Positions 1 through 5,876 of a DNA stretch of 5,876 nucleotides are shown here, piece by piece. The notes under the pieces were generated by a model, which saw only the letters and a list, made by a program, of their open reading frames with translations, did not search any database and was not told the origin of the DNA. The translations under genes and the position numbers were made by a program. The stretch is from Pseudomonadota bacterium (lineage in GTDB: Bacteria; Desulfobacterota; Syntrophia; Syntrophales; JADFWA01): assembly GCA_030610915.1 (NCBI GenBank), contig JAUWQS010000117.1, forward strand, positions 1-5,876, written 5' to 3'. The first letter of the stretch is position 1. Each line of letters starts with the position of its first letter.

Positions 1-3000
1 CCTCCTTTCCAGCCCATTGCCGGTAATCTGGTTGGCGAGGCAGCCGAATGGCTGAAGGCATACGATATTGCCTGTTCCATCTTTCAGCATTGCGATCATC
101 TCCGCAGTCAGCAGCCAGCCCTCGCCGGCCTGATTGGCAAGGCTGCAGGCCATCTCTGCCGCCTTTGCCAGTTCCTTCAGGTCATGGGGTTTTCGATAAT
201 ACCGGAAATTTTGCATAACCCCTTCCGCCCGGGACAGGTAATATCGTGTATACCTGTCAAGCGTTAGTGTAAGCAATCTGTCTGTCAAAGAACGTTTCAG
301 ATATGCGCTCTGATTGAATTCTTCATTGACAAATCTCTGCATGAAAAACCCTGAGAGTGACGGCAAGACTACCTCGACCCCCTGTCCAATGAGCCATTCC
401 GTAATCTCATTATTTGAAAAGGAGTTATACTTGACAAAGATTTCACCCAATACCCCGATTGTTGGGACAGGTTCGTTTTTGACATCGACCGTATTAAATT
501 CAGAGACGGCTTCTTTGAGCAGGATCAGCAGACCCCTGAAATTCGCTTCCTCCACCCACTTTTCCATCTTTGAGAGGTATTTCTTCCGTATTGTTTCCGC
601 ATCTCCCCCATTTATCTCACGCGCCGCTGTGGCAAGGTACATCCTGGCCAGGGCATCGGTAAAAATAAGCCCCATGCCCAGCCGTTTAATCAGCCCTTTT
701 TTGTCTATGGCAAATCCCGGCTGTGGGTTGGTATCTCCCGTTGAAAGGGACAGCACGGGCACAGCGCCGAACCCTGCGCTCAAGAGCGCCTTTTTCGTGA
801 GAGAAAGATAGTTGGATGCCCTGCACTGGCCCCCTGTCTGAGTGAGCATGACGGCGGTCCGTTTCGGATCATACCTGCCGGACTGCAATGCCTTGATAAT
901 ATCTCCTATGACAATAATGGCAGGATAGCACATATCATTGTTGACATATTTGAGACCAACATCTACGGAGGATCCATCCGGAGGGGGAAGAACCTCAGCC
1001 CTGTAACCGAGCGGCCTGAAGGCAGAAGGTATCGGTGGAGAATAAAAGTGAGAAAACCATGGCACAATTATTGTTCTTTCCCTGTCTTCCGGCATAAACA
1101 CACGATTTGTTTCTTTCATGCTTCGTTGTGGCGACAGGCCACAGGGATTTATTTCTTTTGTCTTTTGCCCATTGCTCTTTGTCCCTTTCATAGCTTCCAG
1201 CATGGAGCGAAGCCTGATTTTTACCGCCCCGAGATTGACTATTTCATCGATCTTAATGAGGGTGTAAATCTTGCCGGCGTTTTTTATGGTTTCTCTTACT
1301 TCGTCGGCAGATACCGCATCCGGACCGCAGCCGAAGGATGTAATATGAACCATCTCTATATTTTCAGAGGCAGCCACATACTTTGCAACAGCAAGGAGTC
1401 TGTTTGTATATGACCACTGTGTGAGGATATTGCTGTCCTTTAAAGTATGCTCTCCGGTGAGTGGGACAGCGTCTTCTGAAATGACATCGACACCAAGCCC
1501 CGCTAACAATTCAGGAATACCGTGGTTAATCAGCGGGTCGATATGGTAAGGCCGTCCAGCAAGAACAACAACAGGACGATTATTTCCCCCTGCGTTACTA
1601 ATAGTATCGGCCGCTATATTTTTCAGTTCCTTTTTATATTTTCTATGAGCTGCAAGACCTTTGTCCACTGCCCTGCAGGCGAGTTTTTTACCGACTCCGA
1701 ACTGTCTTGCGAAGAGATAAAGCTGCCTTTTGAGAAGAGCGATGTCTTTGAAACTGATGACGGGGCTGTCCATCGGTATCCCATATTTCCCCTCCGGATC
1801 GATGGAACTTTTAATCACATCGGGATATCCGGTGACAATAGGACAGTTAAAGCTGTTCAGAGCATCAGGATACTCTTTGTCTTCGTAAACCACCGTAGGA
1901 TAAAATATCCGGTCAACCCCCTTTTCTGTCAAATCGATTATGTGACCGTGGGCAAGTTTTGCCGGGAAGCAGATATTGTCCGACATAACCGTTCCGGTTC
2001 CCTTTTCCAACAATTCAACGCTGGAGGTGTCGGATAGAACTACCTTAAAGCCACACTCGATCAGGAAGGCAGCCCAGAAGGGGAAATTCTCATACATGTT
2101 CAGGGCGCGGGGGATGCCGAAGGTCAAGACAGGCAGCCTGTCAGGTTCCATTTTGCGGTCGAAGAGAAGCCGGAGCTTTTCGGCCACCAGATTCTCGCCC
2201 TGTTCGGAAGACCCGGATCCATTTGTAAAATAATGTTCGCATCGATTACCGGTAAAATAATCCCTGCCGTTTTCAAAGGTCAGCTTCGTTATGCTGCATC
2301 TGTTTTCACATCCCTTGCAATGAAAGGTCTTCCTGCAAAGAACATCTCCCTGACCGGATGAAATGCCCCCCCCCTTTGATAAAGAGGGAATGGGTGGATT
2401 TTCATATAAATCTGTTCGGTAATTCTGAAGAGCGGTGAGCGCTGCTCCATAAGCGCCCATCAATTCGGAGATATCAGGGCGTATCACCTCTCTTCCGATC
2501 AGAATTTCAAAGGCGCGGAGTACTGCAGGGTTGCGGAATGTGCCACCCTGAACAACAATTTTTTCTCCAAGCGTGTCGGGGTCTTTCAATTTGAGAACCT
2601 TGTAGAGAGAATTCTTTATCACCGAATAGGCAAGCCCTGCCGAGATATCTGGAATTGTCGCGCCTTCACGCAGCGCCTGTTTGACCCTTGAATTCATAAA
2701 GACAGTACACCTGGTTCCGAGATCGAAGGGTTCACTCTTCCGACATGCGAGTTTACTGAATTCAGAAACGCTGTAGCCGAGGGAATGGGCAAATGTCTCA
2801 ATAAACGAACCGCACCCCGATGAGCAGGCCTCGTTGACCTGGATGTCTGATACGATGCCGTCGTCGATGTAAATGGCCTTCATATCCTGCCCGCCGATAT
2901 CGAGGATAAAAGAGACATCACCGTCAAACGACCTTGCCGCCCGGTAGTGTGCCATTGTCTCCACAATACCCTCATCGATATCAAAAGCGGCCCTGATCAG

Positions 3001-4215
3001 GTCTTCTCCGTAGCCTGTAACTGCTGTTCTGACAATACTGGGGATAATCCCTGCCTGTTTCCACTCTTCCTGAAACTTATTCAACCCCTCTCTTACCGCC
3101 TGGATGGAATCACCGTTGTTGGGCGCATAATATGTCAGCGCTACACCCCCCTCGTCATCGATAAGGACGATCTTTGTTGTGGTGGAACCGGAATCAACAC
3201 CCAAAAAACACAATTTTCCATCAATTTCAGAGATATCTGCCTTTTTAATTATGTGTTGCGCATGCCTCTTCTCCCATGCCTCGAACTCTGCCGAATCTCG
3301 AAATAAGGGGGGAAGCCTGTTTCCGATATCTTGCCGGGCGGCCATTTTCTTTGTTTTCATTAATCGAATTAGTTTTGGGATATCAATTTTGAAGCCCTGA
3401 CTGTCACTGTCTTTAACCCCGCTCGGGGAGTGGTTAAGGGCCACACCCATAGCGGGAATGAATTCGGGATGTTCTGTAACAACAAGGTCGTTTTCCCTGT
3501 TCAGGTCAAGGACATCGATAAAAGCCTCCTGCAATTGTGGAAAAAATTTAAGGGGGCCGCCGGCAAACAGGACTTTCTTTTTGATCTCGCAGCCGCGGGC
3601 AAGTGTGGTAATTACCTGAAGCGCCATAGCATGAAAGACAGACGCCGCAATGTCTTCCCTGGAAACCTTATTGCTCAAAAGGGCCTGTATGTCCGTCTTG
3701 GCAAATACGCCGCATCGAGAGGCAATCGGGTGTATTGAGGCGCTTTCTCCGGCCAATCCGTCAAGATCTGCAAGGGATACATCCAATAGCGCGGCCATCT
3801 GGTCTATGAATGCCCCCGTGCCTCCGGCGCAACTGCCGTTCATCCTGATATCAGGACGGAAATGGTCATCAAAAAATACGATTTTTGAGTCTTCACCGCC
3901 GATTTCGATAAGGGTTCCGACCTCAGGATAGAAGGTTCTTATCAATTTTGCCGAGGCAACCACCTCCTGGACAAATGGAAGGCCGAAAGTCTCCGCAATC
4001 CCCATGCCCGCCGAACCGGTGACAGCCAGATCTAACCGGATGTCACCCATCTCGTCACGCGCCTCTTTCAGGATGGAGACGACCGTATTCAGGGTCATGG
4101 TGTTATGGCGTCGATAGCGGGAAAAGACAGGTTCTCCAAAATCATCACAGATCACCACTTTCACCGTTGTCGAGCCGATATCGATACCGGCAGGATATTC
4201 GCTTTTATTAATCAT
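1..4215 (-). CDS. Fused acyl-CoA dehydratase activase: two BcrA/D ATPase domains plus DUF2229 and dehydratase-like region (3' end cut)
   Basis: Seen: the frame is open for 1405 codons from ATG 4215 to the left edge, without stop or frameshift. ASKHA ATPase domain 1 (about 7-262) has phosphate motif GIDIGSTTVK, IGGEDSK (105-111), NGSCAGGTGAF with C129, SRCGVF with C168 and FAGGPL (217-222). Domain 2 (about 335-597) repeats the order: GVDSGSTTTK (339-348), DIGGQDMK, NEACSSGCGSF with C464 and C468, TRCTVF with C503, VVQGGTF. Then come CKGCENRC (C633, C636, C640), the DUF2229 motif GIPRALNMYE (700-709), DNICFP (C749), GRPYHIDPLINHG (887-899), FGCGPD (C963), DMCYP (C1096), TQTGGQCR (C1131) and QPFGC (C1392). 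Known: HgdC-type activases use ATP to send an electron to 2-hydroxyacyl-CoA dehydratases; fused members are about 1400-1500 residues, so few residues are missing. The start is set by an in-frame TGA 21 bases upstream; the ribosome site (GGA, 7 bases away) is weak. Substrate unknown; probably a cytoplasmic iron-sulfur protein. Last gene seen in the operon. Confidence 0.95.
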   Translation of the reverse strand, partial: MINKSEYPAGIDIGSTTVKVVICDDFGEPVFSRYRRHNTMTLNTVVSILKEARDEMGDIRLDLAVTGSAGMGIAETFGLPFVQEVVASAKLIRTFYPEVGTLIEIGGEDSKIVFFDDHFRPDIRMNGSCAGGTGAFIDQMAALLDVSLADLDGLAGESASIHPIASRCGVFAKTDIQALLSNKVSREDIAASVFHAMALQVITTLARGCEIKKKVLFAGGPLKFFPQLQEAFIDVLDLNRENDLVVTEHPEFIPAMGVALNHSPSGVKDSDSQGFKIDIPKLIRLMKTKKMAARQDIGNRLPPLFRDSAEFEAWEKRHAQHIIKKADISEIDGKLCFLGVDSGSTTTKIVLIDDEGGVALTYYAPNNGDSIQAVREGLNKFQEEWKQAGIIPSIVRTAVTGYGEDLIRAAFDIDEGIVETMAHYRAARSFDGDVSFILDIGGQDMKAIYIDDGIVSDIQVNEACSSGCGSFIETFAHSLGYSVSEFSKLACRKSEPFDLGTRCTVFMNSRVKQALREGATIPDISAGLAYSVIKNSLYKVLKLKDPDTLGEKIVVQGGTFRNPAVLRAFEILIGREVIRPDISELMGAYGAALTALQNYRTDLYENPPIPSLSKGGGISSGQGDVLCRKTFHCKGCENRCSITKLTFENGRDYFTGNRCEHYFTNGSGSSEQGENLVAEKLRLLFDRKMEPDRLPVLTFGIPRALNMYENFPFWAAFLIECGFKVVLSDTSSVELLEKGTGTVMSDNICFPAKLAHGHIIDLTEKGVDRIFYPTVVYEDKEYPDALNSFNCPIVTGYPDVIKSSIDPEGKYGIPMDSPVISFKDIALLKRQLYLFARQFGVGKKLACRAVDKGLAAHRKYKKELKNIAADTISNAGGNNRPVVVLAGRPYHIDPLINHGIPELLAGLGVDVISEDAVPLTGEHTLKDSNILTQWSYTNRLLAVAKYVAASENIEMVHITSFGCGPDAVSADEVRETIKNAGKIYTLIKIDEIVNLGAVKIRLRSMLEAMKGTKSNGQKTKEINPCGLSPQRSMKETNRVFMPEDRERTIIVPWFSHFYSPPIPSAFRPLGYRAEVLPPPDGSSVDVGLKYVNNDMCYPAIIVIGDIIKALQSGRYDPKRTAVMLTQTGGQCRASNYLSLTKKALLSAGFGAVPVLSLSTGDTNPQPGFAIDKKGLIKRLGMGLIFTDALARMYLATAAREINGGDAETIRKKYLSKMEKWVEEANFRGLLILLKEAVSEFNTVDVKNEPVPTIGVLGEIFVKYNSFSNNEITEWLIGQGVEVVLPSLSGFFMQRFVNEEFNQSAYLKRSLTDRLLTLTLDRYTRYYLSRAEGVMQNFRYYRKPHDLKELAKAAEMACSLANQAGEGWLLTAEMIAMLKDGTGNIVCLQPFGCLANQITGNGLERR
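1127..1143. repeat. Perfect 6-bp stem hairpin inside an interdomain linker
   Basis: The sequence TGTGGC, five bases, GCCACA forms a perfect small palindrome within the activase gene. It lies in the linker around residues 1010-1040, between the first dehydratase-like half (ending after FGCGPD) and the second (starting around residue 1045). The surrounding linker is rich in K, T, S, N and Q and reads like low-complexity DNA translated in frame. It may be a small dispersed palindromic repeat that entered the linker without breaking the frame. I cannot show other copies in this window. Confidence 0.3.
2364..2402 (-). repeat. Probable dispersed repeat captured in frame in the activase linker, with a nine-G tract
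   Basis: On the coding strand this stretch reads as C-rich DNA, then CTTTATCAAAG, then a run of nine G (plus-strand C at 2366-2374). It translates as NPPIPSLSKGGG at residues 606-617. The two halves are roughly complementary (C-rich start, G-rich end). Stretches of this NPP..P..KGG kind are, from memory, frequent dispersed repeats in deltaproteobacterial genomes. It lies in the linker between ATPase domain 2 and the CKGCENRC motif, where extra residues should be tolerated. The nine-base homopolymer is a natural slippage site. The match to a repeat family is recalled, not searched. Confidence 0.45.
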
Positions 4216-4228
4216 TAGGTTGTCCGTA
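4215..4228. repeat. Left 14-base direct repeat flanking the inverted-repeat element (candidate target-site duplication)
   Basis: TTAGGTTGTCCGTA here matches TTAGTTTGTCCTTA at 4384-4397 in 12 of 14 positions, and the similarity stops at both ends. On the coding strand this copy reads TACGGACAACCTAA, followed by TG, so it contains a TAA that overlaps the activase ATG as TAATG. In the frame of the CmpB-HD gene it would encode a tail LRTT and stop, against LRTN and stop in the other copy. Confidence 0.55.
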
Positions 4229-4383
4229 ACTGTTCACCGCAGAGACCACAGAGACCGCAGAGATGATAAAACAGTTAGCTTAGGATTACAGAAGCGGTTA
4301 TCAAAGCAGCAAGCGAAAAGACTTTAGCTCTTGGCTTACAAGAATAGTTTCTCTGCGCTCTCTGCGAGCTCTGCGGTGAACGC
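4229..4383. mobile_element. MITE-like inverted-repeat element of the CGCAGAG type
   Basis: The gap between the CmpB-HD stop and the activase start holds a left arm at 4233-4263, beginning TTCACCGCAGAG, and a right arm at 4350-4380, ending CTCTGCGGTGAA. As inverted repeats the 31-base arms match in 27 positions. The 86-base centre has no significant ORF. No transposase is present, so any movement would need one supplied in trans. Such arms are, from memory, common dispersed repeats in Desulfobacterota and some other phyla. The 14-base near-identical direct repeats on both sides look like an aged target-site duplication. In the operon transcript the arms would fold into a long imperfect stem just upstream of the activase start, which could affect RNA stability or the amount of activase made. 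There is no T-run that would make it a typical terminator. Confidence 0.68.
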
Positions 4384-4397
4384 TTAGTTTGTCCTTA
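4384..4397. repeat. Right 14-base direct repeat flanking the inverted-repeat element
   Basis: TTAGTTTGTCCTTA is the partner of the copy at 4215-4228 (12 of 14 identical). It coincides with the last codons of the CmpB-HD gene and its TAA stop (4386-4384). The element starts directly beyond the stop codon, so the insertion, if that is what it is, did not shorten the protein. Confidence 0.55.
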
Positions 4398-5370
4398 GTT
4401 TCAGATTTTTCCTTTCTCCTGCTACATAGTCCTTTACAGTACAGTATGTGTCCACAAAGCACACAACCCAGGATTCCGGATACCGGGGAGGTATGATCGT
4501 GAGAGGCCACATATGTTTTTTGATAATGTCTTTTTCTCTTTTTGAGAGGGTTGTCACTTCGCGGGCATTTCTTAAAGATATTTTTGGATGCCGGAAGCCA
4601 TGCAGTCTTGGCCCCTCACGCAGCCAGTCGTAAAAAAAGAGATCATGGAGTAATGCCCCTCTGACCGTTGTGGCACAATCTAAAGAAAATCTTTTGGACA
4701 GCAGGAAACTGTGCCATGCCACTTCCATGCTGTGATCAAAACGGCTCTTGTCAAGATGGTGTCTGAATTCCGCCAGCTTTTGAACATCAGGATGATCGAT
4801 CAGCGGTCCGGCAATATCCATAAATTCAGACTTATAATTATCAGGCGCTGGATTCCTTTTCTTCTTTTCCTCCATAATGGCCACTGTAACTCTAACCATC
4901 CAGTCGGCAAACATGATTCCGGATACGACAATAGCAAAAATACCCACAGCAACAGGGCTTAATAGGCTAAAAAACTGGAGATACAGGGGCAGCACAAGAT
5001 ATTCGAAGGCAAATGCCAGGATCAGCCAGTAAACGGAAAATTTCAGACAGACATGATTTTTAATCCTGAATCGCTGGTCCGAGTAGTCCCAGAGCTGTAT
5101 GTCGAGATACCTTTCAAAGATAAATCCCGTTGTAAATTCAAGCCCCGTTGTTACGAGAAGATAAATTAGACCTTTTACAAGTAAACTGCTTCCCGCAAGG
5201 TGTGTTGCGCAGACAGTAAGAAAAAAAGCGCCTGTTCCATATATCGGAAGATAGGGACCTCTTAAAAAGCCTGGATTGATAAAGGTTTTTGCATGAAAGG
5301 AACGAAACCCCACCTCAAGGATCCAGCCGATAATCGAAAAAAAGGCAAAGAGAAACAGATATTCCGACAA
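4384..5370 (-). CDS. Membrane-anchored HD phosphohydrolase: CmpB-like (PF06541 type) membrane domain fused to an HD domain
   Basis: The protein has 328 residues. Seen: about five hydrophobic segments (roughly 2-20, 43-58, 62-80, 111-131, 137-157). The first half carries motifs I recognise from the putative ABC-transporter CmpB family (ABC_trans_CmpB): GWILEV, KTFINPGFLRGPYLPIYGTGA-like text at 28-48, and LWDYSDQ with NHVCLKFS at 93-112. A charged linker (MEEKKKRNPAPD) leads to a cytoplasmic half with HD residues: H213 in FDHS, H242-D243 in LLHD, D307 in CFVDTYC, plus H257, H261 and H286 in KKHMWPL. Known: HD domains are metal-dependent phosphohydrolases, often acting on nucleotides; the CmpB family has no firmly known function. 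No ATP-binding partner is visible, so transport is doubtful. The start is TTG, chosen for the strong Shine-Dalgarno 9 bases upstream and because the first membrane segment begins at once; no ATG fits. It starts 2 bases after the regulator's stop. Confidence 0.87.
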   Translation of the reverse strand: MSEYLFLFAFFSIIGWILEVGFRSFHAKTFINPGFLRGPYLPIYGTGAFFLTVCATHLAGSSLLVKGLIYLLVTTGLEFTTGFIFERYLDIQLWDYSDQRFRIKNHVCLKFSVYWLILAFAFEYLVLPLYLQFFSLLSPVAVGIFAIVVSGIMFADWMVRVTVAIMEEKKKRNPAPDNYKSEFMDIAGPLIDHPDVQKLAEFRHHLDKSRFDHSMEVAWHSFLLSKRFSLDCATTVRGALLHDLFFYDWLREGPRLHGFRHPKISLRNAREVTTLSKREKDIIKKHMWPLTIIPPRYPESWVVCFVDTYCTVKDYVAGERKNLKLRTN

Positions 5371-5372
5371 TT

Positions 5373-5876
5373 TCAGGACACCTCCTTTCTAACAAGCATA
5401 CCTTTACAGAGGATATTAAACGTCCCGTTCAGATGCTCCCTGATTTCACTGTCATTTTTTTCCCGAAGCCAGGTCACCTCAAAACCCCTGAGGGCATATC
5501 CAATGCCACGGGCAGTCTGGACTATATTTGTATTATGAAAGATACCCTCTTTAACACCCTTCTCAAGAATCGAATGAAGAATGCTCACCTCTCTCGAAAA
5601 AAGGCGATTGCGAATCTCGCCGGTTTTTGGCGGCAATTTATCTGTTCCTTCACGTCCAAGGTTCAAGATGTTGACGGCTTCCTTCATAAGATGAAACTTT
5701 GCGTCAAAAAATGCTTTGAGTTTATCTACGGGAGACGCCGCCAGTCCAACAGCGGCAGATATCTTCTCAAGAATCGTATTGGCTTCCCGGTTAAGCACCT
5801 CGAGATAAACCTGATCTTTGCTGCCGAAATAGTTATAGATGGTAGCCTTGGCCACTCTCGCCATCCCGGCTACATC
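5373..5876 (-). CDS. TetR/AcrR-family transcriptional regulator (5' end cut by the window edge)
   Basis: There are 167 visible residues ending in TGA. The first visible part, DVAGMARVAKATIYNYFGSK, is the second half of the TetR helix-turn-helix: the turn and recognition helix (VAKATIYNYF) followed by the usual GSKDQVYLEVL. About 20-35 N-terminal residues should lie beyond the right edge. The ATG at 5864 lies inside the helix-turn-helix and cannot be the true start. The rest is helical and holds SILEKGVKEGIF, a phrase typical of TetR ligand-binding domains in front of the later helices. Known: such proteins bind operators as dimers and release on binding a ligand, and are often autoregulated. 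The stop precedes the next gene by 2 bases, so it most likely controls the operon it opens. The ligand cannot be told; acyl-CoA-like or membrane-active compounds are a guess from context. The operator and promoter are outside the window. Confidence 0.92.
   Translation of the reverse strand, partial: DVAGMARVAKATIYNYFGSKDQVYLEVLNREANTILEKISAAVGLAASPVDKLKAFFDAKFHLMKEAVNILNLGREGTDKLPPKTGEIRNRLFSREVSILHSILEKGVKEGIFHNTNIVQTARGIGYALRGFEVTWLREKNDSEIREHLNGTFNILCKGMLVRKEVS
5380..5388 (-). promoter_or_regulatory. Strong ribosome binding site for the TTG-started CmpB-HD gene
   Basis: The coding strand reads AAAGGAGGT, then nine bases, then TTG. This near-perfect Shine-Dalgarno lies within the last codons of the TetR gene (K-E-V-S-stop). 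It decides the TTG start at 5370 and implies that ribosomes finishing the regulator can re-start on the membrane protein. Confidence 0.85.

Noticed and set aside
314..2233. Plus-strand ORFs at 314-811, 1048-1413, 1522-2037 and 1976-2233
   Set aside because: They are antisense to continuous, motif-rich coding sequence of the activase, have no recognisable domains and arise from the coding bias of the opposite strand.
3358..3360. ATG at residue 286 of the activase as the start of a separate second gene
   Set aside because: The frame is continuous with domain 1 and no stop intervenes. Fused two-domain activases are the known architecture, so one protein is the better reading.
2947..3931. Plus-strand ORFs at 2947-3306, 3179-3400, 3430-3738 and 3650-3931
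   Set aside because: They lie antisense to the two ATPase domains of the activase and show no domain features.
4285..4312. Possible minus-strand promoter within the repeat element (TTGCTG, 16 bases, TGTAAT)
   Set aside because: The -10 box is good but the -35 box matches at only half its positions, and such matches are expected by chance in AT-rich DNA. Transcript data would be needed before calling it.
4233..4380. Inverted-repeat arms as a transcription terminator between the CmpB-HD gene and the activase
   Set aside because: The arms are 86 bases apart and no T-run follows on the transcribed strand, so it does not look like an intrinsic terminator.
4301..4510. Minus-strand 69-residue ORF with the tail VHRRARRERRE
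   Set aside because: It overlaps the end of the CmpB-HD gene in another frame and its C-terminal half is a translation of the inverted-repeat arm. Such peptides are a known annotation artefact of CGCAGAG repeats.
4448..5538. Plus-strand ORFs at 4448-4633, 4711-4962 and 5293-5538
   Set aside because: They are antisense shadows of the CmpB-HD and TetR genes.
5862..5864. ATG at 5864 as the TetR start codon
   Set aside because: The open frame continues to the window edge with DVAG, which belongs to the helix-turn-helix. A start at 5864 would remove half of the DNA-binding domain.

Overview
The window carries three genes, all on the minus strand and read from right to left. In transcription order they are a TetR-family regulator (5' end cut by the right edge), a membrane protein that joins a CmpB-like integral-membrane domain to an HD phosphohydrolase domain, and a very large activase/dehydratase-like iron-sulfur protein of the BadF/BadG/BcrA/BcrD plus DUF2229 type (3' end cut by the left edge). 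Nearly every base is coding. The only gap is 168 bases (4216-4383), and it holds an inverted-repeat element. I see no tRNA, rRNA, CRISPR array or convincing rho-independent terminator.

The organism looks like an anaerobic bacterium, most likely a sulfate reducer or syntroph of the Desulfobacterota (old Deltaproteobacteria) or a neighbouring lineage. The reasons are the giant fused 2-hydroxyacyl-CoA dehydratase activase, which is an enzyme of strict anaerobes, the intermediate base composition, and two repeat types that I associate with such genomes: the CGCAGAG-type inverted repeat and an intragenic stretch reading NPPIPSLSKGGG. Both other genes also have close-looking relatives in Clostridia. 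The placement is an inference.

Layout: 5876-5373, TetR regulator. Its stop codon lies 2 bases before the TTG start of the CmpB-HD gene (5370-4384), whose strong Shine-Dalgarno sequence sits inside the last regulator codons, so the two are clearly co-transcribed and probably translationally coupled. The repeat element follows at about 4229-4383, bounded by 14-base imperfect direct repeats (12 of 14 identical). The activase gene starts at 4215 and is open for all 1405 codons to the left edge. Removing the element and one direct repeat would leave the CmpB-HD stop codon overlapping the activase start as TAATG. This suggests the three genes were one tightly coupled operon before a MITE-like insertion.

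How the genes may work together is inference. The regulator probably senses a small, perhaps CoA-linked or hydrophobic ligand and controls the operon. The CmpB-HD protein would place a metal-dependent phosphohydrolase at the membrane. The giant protein would use ATP to drive low-potential electron transfer from its two-domain activase half to its cysteine-rich dehydratase-like half. The substrate of the system cannot be read from the sequence.
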